A stretch of DNA of 64,000 bases from Caldilineae bacterium (lineage in GTDB: Bacteria > Chloroflexota > Anaerolineae > JAAEKA01), in NCBI GenBank assembly GCA_020634555.1, contig JACKBK010000014.1:1-64000 (forward strand). The letters are read 5' to 3'. Every line of letters starts with the position of its first letter. The stretch's first letter is position 1. Below are positions 43,673 through 52,044 of the stretch, one piece after another. The notes under the pieces are model-generated. The model saw only the letters and a list, made by a program, of their open reading frames with translations. It did no database searches and was not told where the DNA came from. A program made the position numbers and the translations under genes.

Positions 43673-44922
43673 CCCAGCCGGTACAACATCTCGCCCGCGT
43701 GCGGCACCAGCAGCACACCCTCGTCCTCGCGGCTGGCGAACTGTGCCGGATCGATGGATGCCGGGTCGCGGTAGCCCAGGTTGACCAACTCACAGCGCTC
43801 GCGCGGGATGCCGGTGGCCAGCGTCACCTGGATGCGCGGGCTTTCGATGGCCGTCGCCGCGTCGTATTCGCCGATGCCGCGCAGGTGGGTGGAGTGCGCC
43901 AGCACGCCCCACGGGTAGTCCTTGAACCGGTCCCACTGCTTGACGAAGTAGTCGCGCACGTGGTAGCCCACGGCGTCGATGATCGCGCCGTGGGTGTAGC
44001 TGATCTCGTCGATGTGCGGTGCGTAGATGATCACCTCGCCGCCGTCGGCCACCACCGGCTCCAGCTTGTACATCCCCTTGGCTGCGGTCCAGATGTCGTC
44101 GTACATGTGCGGCATCACCGACAGCACCTGGCGATACGGCTTGTCCGAGTAGATGACGTGGACCTTGGCCGACAGGGCCGACGCGGCTTCCCAGGCTTCC
44201 CCGGGCGTGCCGACGTACAAGCCGGCCAGTTCGTTTTCCTTGACCACCGGGCTGACGCACAGCTTGGGCACGTCGATCATGCCGGCCGCACGGTCGATGA
44301 CCGCCCGCACCGGTGTGTAGCCGGCGCCGATGATCTCGTAGCTGGTGATCAGCGCGCCCAGCCAGTGGGTGAAGTTGATCACCTCCGGCCCGCTGATGCC
44401 GGGGAAGAAGTACTTGTTGCCGCCGGAGAAGCCGACCACCTCGTGGGGGAACACCGGCCCACAGACCAGCAGCAGATCGTAGTCGAACACCAGCTTGTTT
44501 ACCGTCACCGGCACATCCATGCTCAACAGGCCGTTGCTGAGATGCTCGATCTCCGCCGCTGGGATGACGCCCGCTGTGTGGAAGGTCTCGGGCAGCTCCC
44601 AGTGGTGATTGAAGAAGTTGACGTTGGCGTAGCGGCCGCGCATCTCCTCGACGCTGACACCGAGCCGCCGCGCGATGGCGTCCTCGGGCATGGGCTGGTG
44701 GGTGCCCAGCGCAATCAGCACATCCAGCGCGGCGACGCGCGGCGTGAGCAGTTCGTGCAACTCCCGAAACAGCAGGTCGATAGGGCCGCTGCGCGTGCCG
44801 TCGGGGATAATCACCAGCACGCGCTGGCCGTCCAGTGGCTGGGCGGCCAGCGAATCGGCCAGAACGGTGTGTACTTCGGTCTCCAGCAGAGTCCGGTCGG
44901 TGTAGCCTTTTCCTGTGACCAT
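43663..44922 (-). CDS. LarA-like nickel-pincer racemase/epimerase family protein (DUF2088)
   Basis: 419 residues from ATG 44922 (GGAG nine bases upstream; the TTG at 44940 is less good). LarA-type catalytic residues are all present with native spacing: H75 in LGTHQP, H160 in FPHEVVG, K170 in GGNKYFFPG and H186 in INFTHW, that is H-x9-K-x15-H as in lactate racemase, where Lys and His bind the nickel-pincer cofactor. It may racemise or epimerise a sugar acid. No cofactor genes larB, larC or larE are in the window. It is downstream of an antitoxin-like gene and upstream of the FGGY kinase. Confidence 0.88.
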   Translation of the reverse strand: MVTGKGYTDRTLLETEVHTVLADSLAAQPLDGQRVLVIIPDGTRSGPIDLLFRELHELLTPRVAALDVLIALGTHQPMPEDAIARRLGVSVEEMRGRYANVNFFNHHWELPETFHTAGVIPAAEIEHLSNGLLSMDVPVTVNKLVFDYDLLLVCGPVFPHEVVGFSGGNKYFFPGISGPEVINFTHWLGALITSYEIIGAGYTPVRAVIDRAAGMIDVPKLCVSPVVKENELAGLYVGTPGEAWEAASALSAKVHVIYSDKPYRQVLSVMPHMYDDIWTAAKGMYKLEPVVADGGEVIIYAPHIDEISYTHGAIIDAVGYHVRDYFVKQWDRFKDYPWGVLAHSTHLRGIGEYDAATAIESPRIQVTLATGIPRERCELVNLGYRDPASIDPAQFASREDEGVLLVPHAGEMLYRLGGK

Positions 44923-44940
44923 GGGGTTGCTCCGGTTCAA

Positions 44941-45294
44941 CTACTCATTAACCGGGGCAGTCTCGTAGGACTCCCTGGCTTCGTTGATTCGCAATCGCAG
45001 CCGTTCAACCAACTCGGGGTCCAGATCCGGCTCCGGCTCGACTTGCTCCCGCTCATCCATCGCCCGCTGGACCTCTTCCGGCGATGCCGTACCAAGCTCG
45101 GCCAGCAGTGCCTGCCATGCTTCGCGTTGTTGACGAACGTATTCAGGCGGAGTAGCGGTTATGAAATAGTCCGCAGTAACTTGGCGCGTCAGTGCGTAAA
45201 CCAGGAATTGGTTTAGCGACACCTGTTCGCGCCGCGCCTGTTCTTCGAGTAGCTTGTGCAGGGAGTCAGGTAACCGAAGAGTAAATCGGGTCAT
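44941..45294 (-). CDS. Ribbon-helix-helix (HicB/Arc-like) antitoxin
   Basis: 117 residues. The N-terminus MTRFTLRLPDSLHKLLEEQARREQVSLNQFLVYALTRQV is a classic ribbon-helix-helix DNA-binding fold; the acidic C-terminal tail (EVQRAMDEREQVEPEPDLDPELVERLRLR) would neutralise a toxin. CGAGGAGTGCA precedes ATG. Its upstream neighbour is a broken PIN-domain toxin (45319-45730), so this looks like the surviving half of a decayed toxin-antitoxin pair. Confidence 0.82.
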   Translation of the reverse strand: MTRFTLRLPDSLHKLLEEQARREQVSLNQFLVYALTRQVTADYFITATPPEYVRQQREAWQALLAELGTASPEEVQRAMDEREQVEPEPDLDPELVERLRLRINEARESYETAPVNE

Positions 45295-45318
45295 TGCACT
45301 CCTCGACTGTTATATGGA

Positions 45319-45730
45319 TCACCGCAACCGGGCAAGGAACTCAGCAGGTGTCATCACCGCCATTCCGAGAGACCAGTTGCGCCAGACGAAATCGCTTCTG
45401 ATTCTCAGGTGACCAGGGTGCATTGGCGTTCACTCGCGCAATCGATAACGAAATCGTCACCGGGATCTGGAGAAGCCGGACGCCACGTAAAGAAGATTTC
45501 AACCACAACGGCTTGCCTAAACATTGAAATCAGCATCGGACGTATGATTATCAATTCGGTCATTTCCAAGCGAGACGAGCTAGAACATCCCTGTACTCGT
45601 AATGCCAGCGAAGCTGAGACACAAGGTTCAAATTCGCCGCCGCCATCCATGCTTCAATGACTAACCGGCTCGCGCCACCTTGCTTGGTCAATCCCTCGAA
45701 AACGACGTTGGTATCGATCACCGCGCGCAT
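45319..45730 (-). pseudogene. Frameshifted PIN-domain toxin
   Basis: Reading from ATG 45730, MRAVIDTNVVFEGLTKQGG and WHYEYRDVLARLAW are the N-terminal PIN core (catalytic D6 in VIDTNV), stopping at 45560 after 56 residues. The next frame continues the fold with VEIFFTWRPASPDPGDDFVIDCA, the typical PIN C-terminal acidic motif, and a third frame supplies SDFVWRNWSLGMAVMTPAEF up to the stop at 45319. At least two, probably three, frameshifts are needed to restore a COG1569-type PIN protein. Decay is more likely than sequencing error given the number of lesions. Confidence 0.75.
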
Positions 45731-45777
45731 GACGTCATTATAGCACCGAATACGGTGTCAAGCAAGAGTAAATTCAC

Positions 45778-46620
45778 CTACACGCCGCTGAAGGCCGAGA
45801 ACCCGCCGTCCACAGGAACCACGATGCCGGTGACAAACGAGGCCATCGGCGACAGCAGCCACAGCATCGCGCCCAGCAGATCGATGGGATCACCGAACCG
45901 CCCCATCGGCGTGTGGTCGAGGATGGTCTGCCCGCGCGCTGTGAGCTTGCCAGTCTCGCGATCGGTGAGCAGGAAACGGTTCTGCTCGGTGAGGAAGAAG
46001 CCCGGCGCCAGCGCGTTGACGCGAATGTAGGGCGAGTACTCCTGCGCCATGTGGACCGCCAGCCACTGGGTGAAGTTGCTGACGCCGGCCTTGGCCGCCG
46101 AGTAGGCAGGGATGCGCGTCAACGGCCGGAAGGCGTTCATGGACGAGATATTGAGAATCACACCGTCGTTCTGCTCGGCCATGGTCTTGCCAAACACCTG
46201 GCTGGGCAGGATCGTGCCCAGGATGTTGAGGTCGAACACGAAGCGCAGTGCGTCGGTGGGCAGGTCGAAGAAGGGAAGGTCGGCGCCGGTGGTGGCCTGC
46301 GGCTTGTTGCCGCCCGCGCCGTTGATCAGCCCGTCGATGCTGCCAAACTCGCTGCGTATCCTCTCCTCAGCCTGGCGCAGGGTGTCGGGCTGCAACACAT
46401 CGCCGTAGACGATCATGGCGCGTGCGGTGACATCCTCCATCATCTCGATGCGGTGAACAACCTGCTCTGCTAGCCGGGTGTCGCGGTCCAGGATCGCCAC
46501 GTTGGCGTTACAGCCGACCAACGCGCAGGCCATTTCACCGCCCAGCACCCCCGCGCCGCCGGTGATGACGATGGTCTTGCCGGTCAGGTCGTAGGCTTTG
46601 GTTAGTTCTTGTAGGTCCAT
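45778..46620 (-). CDS. SDR oxidoreductase, D-fructuronate reductase (UxuB/YjmF-like)
   Basis: 280 residues from ATG 46620 with GGAGGAAACAC upstream. Classical short-chain dehydrogenase: nucleotide motif TGGAGVLGGEM, NGAGG, catalytic Ser in NISSMNAF, YSAAKAG (Y-x3-K), and PGFFLTEQNRFLL. Close in layout to the B. subtilis UxuB-type enzyme that reduces D-fructuronate to D-mannonate with NADH. Directly downstream of UxaE and UxaC genes, it supplies the next step of hexuronate catabolism. The long open frame upstream of the ATG is repeat and 3' coding sequence, not protein. Confidence 0.87.
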   Translation of the reverse strand: MDLQELTKAYDLTGKTIVITGGAGVLGGEMACALVGCNANVAILDRDTRLAEQVVHRIEMMEDVTARAMIVYGDVLQPDTLRQAEERIRSEFGSIDGLINGAGGNKPQATTGADLPFFDLPTDALRFVFDLNILGTILPSQVFGKTMAEQNDGVILNISSMNAFRPLTRIPAYSAAKAGVSNFTQWLAVHMAQEYSPYIRVNALAPGFFLTEQNRFLLTDRETGKLTARGQTILDHTPMGRFGDPIDLLGAMLWLLSPMASFVTGIVVPVDGGFSAFSGV

Positions 46621-46634
46621 GGTGTGTTTCCTCC

Positions 46635-46735
46635 AGAGAGGGAAAAAAGGGAAAGCAAGGAAAGAAGGGAAAGCAAGCAAGCTCTGGTTTCCTTCGTTTC
46701 CCTCGTTTCCTTCCTTTCCCTCATTTCCCTTCCGC
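46635..46735. repeat. Purine/pyrimidine GGAAAGG...CCTTTCC hairpin repeat (family 4)
   Basis: Left part GGGAAAGCAAGGAAAGAAGGG, right part CCTTCGTTTCCCTCGTTTCC and CCTTTCCCTC: a long imperfect inverted repeat of strand-biased purine tracts. It overlaps the 3' end of the UxaE gene (stop at 46721). Confidence 0.65.
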
Positions 46736-48160
46736 AAACGCCGCCAGATGGCGGTCGAAATGCGCCTCGATGGCGGCGTAGTGGGCTTCCTCGTTGGCGC
46801 GCAGCGTTGCCTTGATATCCGATCCGTAGCGCGCCAGCGCAGAGCCGAAGGTAACGTGCAGCATCTCGCGCGCGTCGAACTGGTCCAACACCGCGGGCAA
46901 CTGGTCATCGGACAGGCTGCCAGGCTGCGGCGCACGAGCCGGCTGCGCCGAAACGTGGTAGGTGCGGCGATCCTCGTCGTAGCGCTCGAAGGCCAGCGCG
47001 TAGATCGCGCGGAACAGCGCGGGATCGACCTGCGCGATGGCCCGCAACGCTTCCAGATAGCTGGTGCCGGCGGTTTTCAGGTGTACCACGCGGCGCGTTT
47101 CCGCGACGGCGATGGGATAGACGCTGAACTTGTCGGACCCGCTGTGCAGGCTGAGCTTGTAGGGACCGAACGCGCGGGCGATGGCCGCATGGCCGGCCAG
47201 ATCGGCCTGCAGGGCATCCAGATCGCCGATGTAGTCCACGCCCTTCTCAAAACTGCCCACGTAGCGCGGCGCCAGGCTGACCCAGCGCACGCCCAGACGG
47301 CGCAGCTCGCTGGCGATGTAGAGATGCTCGACATGAGAAGTAGGCGTCGCGGTCTCGTCCACCGACACCTCCAGTTCCCACGGCCGGTCGAGGATGCCGT
47401 CCAGGTGGCGGTACATGCGCGCAGCGTGGGCAACGGCGCGGGCATACTTCCCCGCAGCCCGCATCAGGGTCACCTCGTCGAACACCAGTTGCCGGTCCTC
47501 CAGGTCGAAGGGAGCCGCCAGATACAGCGCCCGCTGCTGATCGGGCGAGCTGTCCAGAGCGCTCCAGGGCAGCGCATCGAACTTCTTCGCCAACTCGGCC
47601 GGCGATGCTGTGTGCGCCGAGTCGTCCACGTGGTCGCCGGGGTCGATGGTGAAGAAAGTATAGCCGGCGGCAGCGGTCACATCCGCATCGTCGGTGGTTT
47701 TGAGGTGGTCGGCATCGGCACCGAAGCCGTCGCGCCAGCCCTCCTGGAACACACCCCACATCGCGTCGTCCATGACTTCCTGGGGCGTCCGGCCGGTGCG
47801 AGCGTTCTCGCGGATGCTTTGCTGGGCCAGGATCGGCGCAACGCCTTTGGCCTTGCGAATAGCGCGGATGTGGCCGGGTGTGGCAAGGCCCAACCGGTCA
47901 CCGCAACCGGCCGATGTTTGCAAGCCCAGCGGCCGCGCTTGCAGCCATGGCAGCACCGCCCGCAGCGCCGCCGCGTTGGCCGGCGTCAGCGGACAAAACA
48001 ACAGGTCGCCCTGCCGCTCGCCGTCAAAACCGGCCGCCGGCCCGGCCACGGCCAGGCGTTTGGCACCGTCATCCGCGCACAGCAGCGAGTAGGTCGATTC
48101 GCCGGCCGTTACCACCGAGCCGGGATAGGTCGTTTGGCTTAAAAGTGTCGTTGTGTTCAT
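46721..48160 (-). CDS. uxaE: Tagaturonate/fructuronate epimerase UxaE
   Basis: 479 residues from ATG 48160 (ACAGGAAAG upstream). Matches the UxaE/tagaturonate epimerase family along its length: AGCGDRLGLATPGHIRAIR, FGADADHLKTTDDAD, FFTIDPGDHVDD, DETATPTSHVEHLYIASEL, LSLHSGSDKFSVYP and VHLKTAGTSYLEALR; the histidines and acidic residues in these motifs are probable metal ligands. The enzyme links the galacturonate branch (tagaturonate) to the glucuronate branch (fructuronate), making UxaB/UxaA unnecessary. Neighbours UxaC and a UxuB-like SDR fit exactly. Confidence 0.9.
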   Translation of the reverse strand: MNTTTLLSQTTYPGSVVTAGESTYSLLCADDGAKRLAVAGPAAGFDGERQGDLLFCPLTPANAAALRAVLPWLQARPLGLQTSAGCGDRLGLATPGHIRAIRKAKGVAPILAQQSIRENARTGRTPQEVMDDAMWGVFQEGWRDGFGADADHLKTTDDADVTAAAGYTFFTIDPGDHVDDSAHTASPAELAKKFDALPWSALDSSPDQQRALYLAAPFDLEDRQLVFDEVTLMRAAGKYARAVAHAARMYRHLDGILDRPWELEVSVDETATPTSHVEHLYIASELRRLGVRWVSLAPRYVGSFEKGVDYIGDLDALQADLAGHAAIARAFGPYKLSLHSGSDKFSVYPIAVAETRRVVHLKTAGTSYLEALRAIAQVDPALFRAIYALAFERYDEDRRTYHVSAQPARAPQPGSLSDDQLPAVLDQFDAREMLHVTFGSALARYGSDIKATLRANEEAHYAAIEAHFDRHLAAFAEGK

Positions 48161-48215
48161 TGTGCTTTCCTGTAGGATGATTTTTGCGAAAAAAGGCGAC
48201 ACGAGTCAGTGCAGG

Positions 48216-48298
48216 ACTCACCCTAACCCTCTCCCTGAGGGAGAGGGAATCAGAGTCCGACGCTCCCTCTCCCCTTGGGAGAGGGCTGGGGTGAGGGA
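48216..48298. repeat. CCCTCTCCCTGAGGGAGAGGG repeat (family 5), copy A
   Basis: CTCACCCTAACCCTCTCCC with TGAGGGAGAGGG forms a hairpin, followed by a second palindrome CCCTCTCCCC...GGGAGAGGG and TGGGGTGAGGG. Another copy lies at 56843-56975. It fills the UxaE-UxaC spacer. Confidence 0.75.
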
Positions 48299-48322
48299 AG
48301 CGCGCACCTAACCACCCACCCT

Positions 48323-49747
48323 TCACCCCAACCGGTACGCCCGTTTTGCCAGCCCGTAGGCCAGGTCGTGGACCATCGCGGCGGCGTCTTCCTCGTCCAC
48401 GATGCCGCGGACGATCAACCCTGCCACCCAGTTGGCACAGGCTCGCCGCCACAGGTCGTGGCGAGCGGGAATCGACGGATAGGCGCGGGTGTCGTCGTTG
48501 AAGCCGGCCAGGTTCTGGAGGCCGGCTGTCTCGGTCATCTGGTCCAGATAGCGTGCGATGCCGTTGAGGCTGTCATGGAACCACCAGGGCGGGCCGAGCC
48601 GCACAGCAGGGTAGTGGCCGGCCAGCGGCGCCAGCTCGCGGGCATAGGTCGTCTCGTCCAGCGTGAACAGGATCAGCCGCAGTCGCGGGTCGTTGCCGTA
48701 CCGGTTCAGCAGCGGCCGCAGCCCGTACACAAAGTCGCTGGTCCTGGGGATGTCACATCCCTTGTCCAGTCCGAAGCGCTGGAAGACGATGTCGTTGTGG
48801 TTGCGCATCGAGCCGACGTGCAACTGCATCACCAGCCCGTCCTCGACGCTCATGCGCGCCATCTCGCTCAACATGTGCGCGGTAAAGCGCTGCGGATCGC
48901 CGGGGAGCATGCGGCCCGCCAGCGCGCGGGCAAAGATTGCCTCCGCTTCGTCGTCGTCCAACGGTTCCGTGTCCGCCAGCACGGCTGCGTGGTCGGTGGC
49001 AGGCGCGCCCAGTTCCTTGAAGTACCCGCGCCGCTGCTCCAACGCCTGGACGAAGGACGCGTACGAAACCACCTCCACGCCGCTCACCTCGCTGAGCAGG
49101 TCGATGTTGCCGCGCCAGCCGGCCGTGTCCAGGTTCACCACCGCGTCCGGGCGGAAGGTGGGGAGGATCACGCCATGCCAGCCCGACTCGCGGATTGCCC
49201 GGTGGTGCGGCAGCGTGTCCGTGGCCGGATCGGTGGTACACAGCACCTCGATGTTGAAGCGGTCGAACAGCGGCCGCGGCCGGTATTCAGGCCGCGCCAG
49301 GCAGTCCTCGATCTGGTCGTAGACGGCCTGCGCGGTGTCGCTGTTGAGCTTCTCGCGTACGCCGAACAGGTCCACCAGTTCTGCCGCCAGCCAGGCGCCG
49401 CTGGGCGTGCCGCGAAATAAGTAAAAGTTGTCGGCGAAAGTCTGCCAGATCTGGCGCGGGTCGGTTTCCACGGGACCGCCGTCCAGCCGCGGCACACCCA
49501 GCGCTTCCAGCGGAACGCCCTGCGAGTAAAGCATCCTTGTCACATAGTGGTCGGGGATGATCAGCAGCTCGGCCGGGTTGCCGAAGCGAAAATCCGGGTC
49601 GCTGAACAGCCGTAGGTCCACGTGGCCGTGCGGGCATACCAGCGGCAGCCCGGCCACGCTGTCATACAGCGTCCGCGCTATCCGCCGCTGTGCTGGGTCG
49701 GGGTCGAAGAAACGTTCAGGGTCTAGTGTCCACGGTGTCTTTTTCAT
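48323..49747 (-). CDS. uxaC: Glucuronate isomerase UxaC
   Basis: 474 residues, normal UxaC length. Features of the amidohydrolase-fold isomerase are LVCPHGHVDLRLFSD (H-x-H), DHYVTRMLYSQG, FNIEVLCTTDPATDTL, GVILPTFRPDAVVN, MQLHVGSMRNHN (metal His), and AGFNDDTRAYPSIPARHDLWRRACANWV. It converts D-glucuronate to fructuronate and D-galacturonate to tagaturonate. UxaE and the UxuB-like SDR downstream continue the pathway; mannonate dehydratase and KDG kinase are not in the window. Confidence 0.95.
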   Translation of the reverse strand: MKKTPWTLDPERFFDPDPAQRRIARTLYDSVAGLPLVCPHGHVDLRLFSDPDFRFGNPAELLIIPDHYVTRMLYSQGVPLEALGVPRLDGGPVETDPRQIWQTFADNFYLFRGTPSGAWLAAELVDLFGVREKLNSDTAQAVYDQIEDCLARPEYRPRPLFDRFNIEVLCTTDPATDTLPHHRAIRESGWHGVILPTFRPDAVVNLDTAGWRGNIDLLSEVSGVEVVSYASFVQALEQRRGYFKELGAPATDHAAVLADTEPLDDDEAEAIFARALAGRMLPGDPQRFTAHMLSEMARMSVEDGLVMQLHVGSMRNHNDIVFQRFGLDKGCDIPRTSDFVYGLRPLLNRYGNDPRLRLILFTLDETTYARELAPLAGHYPAVRLGPPWWFHDSLNGIARYLDQMTETAGLQNLAGFNDDTRAYPSIPARHDLWRRACANWVAGLIVRGIVDEEDAAAMVHDLAYGLAKRAYRLG

Positions 49748-49787
49748 GTAATGTTCCCTTGATATCGAGGGTACGCGACTGAAAAGT

Positions 49788-49867
49788 TGACAGGATTTAC
49801 AGGATCAACAGGATTTTTCTCTTCCTGAGACCAATCCCAAATCCTGTAAATCTTGTTAATCCTGTCA
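49788..49867. repeat. ACAGGATTTACAGGATCAACAGG inverted repeat (family 6)
   Basis: Left arm TGACAGGATTTACAGGATCA and right arm with AAATCCTGTAAATCTTGTTA and ATCCTGTCA are complementary over about 28 bases around a 20-base loop. It fills the spacer between UxaC and the UroD-like gene. This sequence type is a well-known intergenic hairpin in diverse bacteria. Confidence 0.75.
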
Positions 49868-49899
49868 AAAGGTAACTCCTGCTTGCGCGTTGCCTTCAG

Positions 49900-50961
49900 T
49901 TAGCTTCCGGCGCGCCGGAAGCGCTCCACCACCTCGGCCATCGCGAAGATGTTGTCGTCCGGCGTCCCGTCGTCCATGTTGATGCAGCACAGGCCGGTTC
50001 GCTCCGGGCTGTCCGCGCCTTGCAGCAGATATTCGGTATCGGCGGCGATCTCCTGCGGCGAGCCGCGCAGCATACGGATCGGGCTGAGCCGTAGGTTGAG
50101 GAAGGTGTCCGGCAGCGCGGCGGCCACAGCCGCCACGTCCGATCCCCAGCCCACATCCACCATGGCCGGCTCTAGTTCGGCGTAGGCCGCAGCTACCTTT
50201 TGCAGGTTCGCGCCGCAGTGGTGGATACCGAAGGGCTGGATGCGCGCCGCCATGGCCAGCTCCACCGGCAGGTGCAGCTGGCGATAGCTGGCCGGCGAGA
50301 TCATCTGCACGGAGCAGTTGGCGTGGTAGAACATGCGCCGGTCCACCTGCTCGACCATGCGGTTGACCGAGATCGAGCAACTGCCCGTCCGCTCGCGGAC
50401 CGCCAGCGCCACGTCCACGATCAACTCGCCGATCAGGTCCAGGAAGCGCCGCACCCGCTCCGGCGCCAGGTAGAAGTCGGCAAACAGGTCCTGGCCGTAG
50501 AAGTGATAGGCCGCGTTGAGCACGCCATCGGTGTTGAGATCGCCCACCACGTAGCCATACTCGGCCTGCAGGTCGTCCATCTGCGCCAACAGATCACGCA
50601 TCGGCCACAGGTTGCGCCAGTCGGGTAACTCCATAGCGTCGATTTCGGCCGCCGAGATTGCATGCGGCAACGGCTGCGGCGCGGCGTCCAACGCGAAACG
50701 AATCTGCGATCCCAGCAGCGCCGGGATGACAAAACCGCCGGCCACGTGCAGCGACCCGATCACCGGCCGCGGCTGCGGGTTCGCCTCGCCCAGGCCCAGA
50801 TCGCCGTAGCGCTGCCACAGCACCCGCCGCATGGCCACGTCGTTGGCGATGCGAGCCGCCGGGTCCAGATAAAACGCCTCGTCGAAGCTGATGCCGGCGG
50901 TCTGGCGCCACCAGTTGGGGTTGAAGACCAGTTCGATGGGCAGTCGCGGTTGCGTGTTCAT
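49900..50961 (-). CDS. UroD/MtaA-like protein, HxCG type (paralogue 2)
   Basis: 353 residues from ATG 50961. UroD-superfamily barrel with the zinc-methyltransferase motif intact: H247-H-C249-G in GIHHCGANL and C326 in GLCCINMDDG, a C-x76-C spacing that, as I recall, equals that of the methanogen MtaA zinc site (His, Cys, Cys). This suggests a zinc-dependent methyl or related alkyl transfer activity rather than decarboxylation of uroporphyrinogen. The ribosome binding site TAGGAGAGG comes from the adjacent family 7 repeat. It lies between UxaC and the SDR/UroD pair in the uronate series; no corrinoid protein is nearby. Confidence 0.78.
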   Translation of the reverse strand: MNTQPRLPIELVFNPNWWRQTAGISFDEAFYLDPAARIANDVAMRRVLWQRYGDLGLGEANPQPRPVIGSLHVAGGFVIPALLGSQIRFALDAAPQPLPHAISAAEIDAMELPDWRNLWPMRDLLAQMDDLQAEYGYVVGDLNTDGVLNAAYHFYGQDLFADFYLAPERVRRFLDLIGELIVDVALAVRERTGSCSISVNRMVEQVDRRMFYHANCSVQMISPASYRQLHLPVELAMAARIQPFGIHHCGANLQKVAAAYAELEPAMVDVGWGSDVAAVAAALPDTFLNLRLSPIRMLRGSPQEIAADTEYLLQGADSPERTGLCCINMDDGTPDDNIFAMAEVVERFRRAGS

Positions 50962-50975
50962 CGCGTTTCGGCCTC

Positions 50976-51052
50976 TCCTACTCCTACTCATCCTCTTACT
51001 CGTCCTCGAAAATCCTGGAAGAGTATGAGGATGAGGAGGAGTACGAGTAGGA
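50976..51052. repeat. CTCATCCTCTTACTCGTCC inverted repeat (family 7)
   Basis: Left arm CTCCTACTCCTACTCATCC with CTCTTACTCGTCC, right arm GGATGAGGAGGAGTACGAGTAGG; the two arms are imperfectly complementary. Located between the SDR and UroD-like genes, it supplies the Shine-Dalgarno-like AGGAGAGG for the downstream gene. Confidence 0.7.
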
Positions 51053-51054
51053 AA

Positions 51055-52044
51055 TCAGGGCCATATCGACCTGTAAGCGGCGATGACCCGATCCATCAGC
51101 GCGTCGACGTACGGATCCACCTGCTGGCGGGCTGGCTCGGCTTCGTGCCAGGCGACGATCTCGCGGGCGCCCCAGGCGAAGGGTATGGTGCAGGCAAATC
51201 CGGGCGCCAGCCGCTTGATTTTGCTGTTATCGAAGATCATGCTGTGGCTCTTGTCGCCCAGCAGCCCCTCGCCGTGCAGCGGATCAAACGCGTTGATCAA
51301 CTCGCTGGGGATGTGTACCAGATCAGCCTCCACGCCCAGCGCGGCGGCCATGGTTTCGTAGATCTGGTTCCACGACAGCCACTCGTCCGAGGTGATGTGT
51401 ACCGCTTCGCCCACGGCACGCGAGTTGCCCAGCAGCGGCACGAAGCCTTTGGCAAAGTCGCGGTGATTCGTCAACGTCCAGAGCGATGTGCCGTCGCCGT
51501 ACACCACCACCGGCTTGCCGGCCTTCATGCGCTGCAGGGAGGTGTAGCCGCCCAGCAGCGGTATCTTGGTGGCGTCATAGGTGTGGGACGGCCGGACGAT
51601 GGTCATCGGGAACTTTTCGTCGCGGTAGGCGCGTACCAGCAGCTCCTCGCAGGCGATCTTGTTGCGCGAGTATTCCCAGTACGGGTTGTCCAGCAGTGTC
51701 GACTCGGTGACCGGCAGGCTGGCAGGCGGGGTCTGGTAGACCGACGCGGAGCTGATGAACACATACTGGCCGGTGCGCCCGCGGAACAGGTCGACGTCCG
51801 CCTGAACCTGGTCGGGCGTGAACGCGATCCATTCCACCACGGCGTCGAATGTGTGGCCTGCCAGCGCGGCCTCAGCGCTGGCGCGGTCGCGGATGTCGCC
51901 GAACAGCACCGTCGCGCCGATGGGCGCGGGGCGATCCAGCGATTGGCCGCGATTCAGCAGGTACAGGTCGATGCCCTGCCGGACAGCCAGATCGGCGCAG
52001 GCGGAGCTGATCACGCCCGTGCCGCCGATGAACAGAACTTTCAT
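51055..52044 (-). CDS. NAD-dependent epimerase/dehydratase family protein (extended SDR)
   Basis: 329 residues. Rossmann motif VLFIGGTGVISSACADLAV, DIRD acid-base region, SSASVYQT, and the active site Y-x3-K in YWEYSRNKIACEELL, with VRPSHTYDATKIP and a C-terminal substrate lobe. This is the extended SDR fold of nucleotide-sugar or sugar epimerases and dehydratases. It overlaps the UroD-like gene upstream by four bases (ATGA), so the two products probably work together on one substrate, perhaps an oxidised sugar intermediate. Exact reaction not known. Confidence 0.85.
   Translation of the reverse strand: MKVLFIGGTGVISSACADLAVRQGIDLYLLNRGQSLDRPAPIGATVLFGDIRDRASAEAALAGHTFDAVVEWIAFTPDQVQADVDLFRGRTGQYVFISSASVYQTPPASLPVTESTLLDNPYWEYSRNKIACEELLVRAYRDEKFPMTIVRPSHTYDATKIPLLGGYTSLQRMKAGKPVVVYGDGTSLWTLTNHRDFAKGFVPLLGNSRAVGEAVHITSDEWLSWNQIYETMAAALGVEADLVHIPSELINAFDPLHGEGLLGDKSHSMIFDNSKIKRLAPGFACTIPFAWGAREIVAWHEAEPARQQVDPYVDALMDRVIAAYRSIWP

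Noticed and set aside
43663..44922. True lactate racemase
   Set aside because: Catalytic residues fit LarA, but the gene context is sugar-acid catabolism and no lactate or cofactor-maturation genes are present, so the specific name was not applied.
43699..45216. Plus-strand frame of 505 codons opposite the LarA-like gene
   Set aside because: Antisense shadow rich in Asp/Val/His; the opposite strand carries a complete, motif-rich protein.
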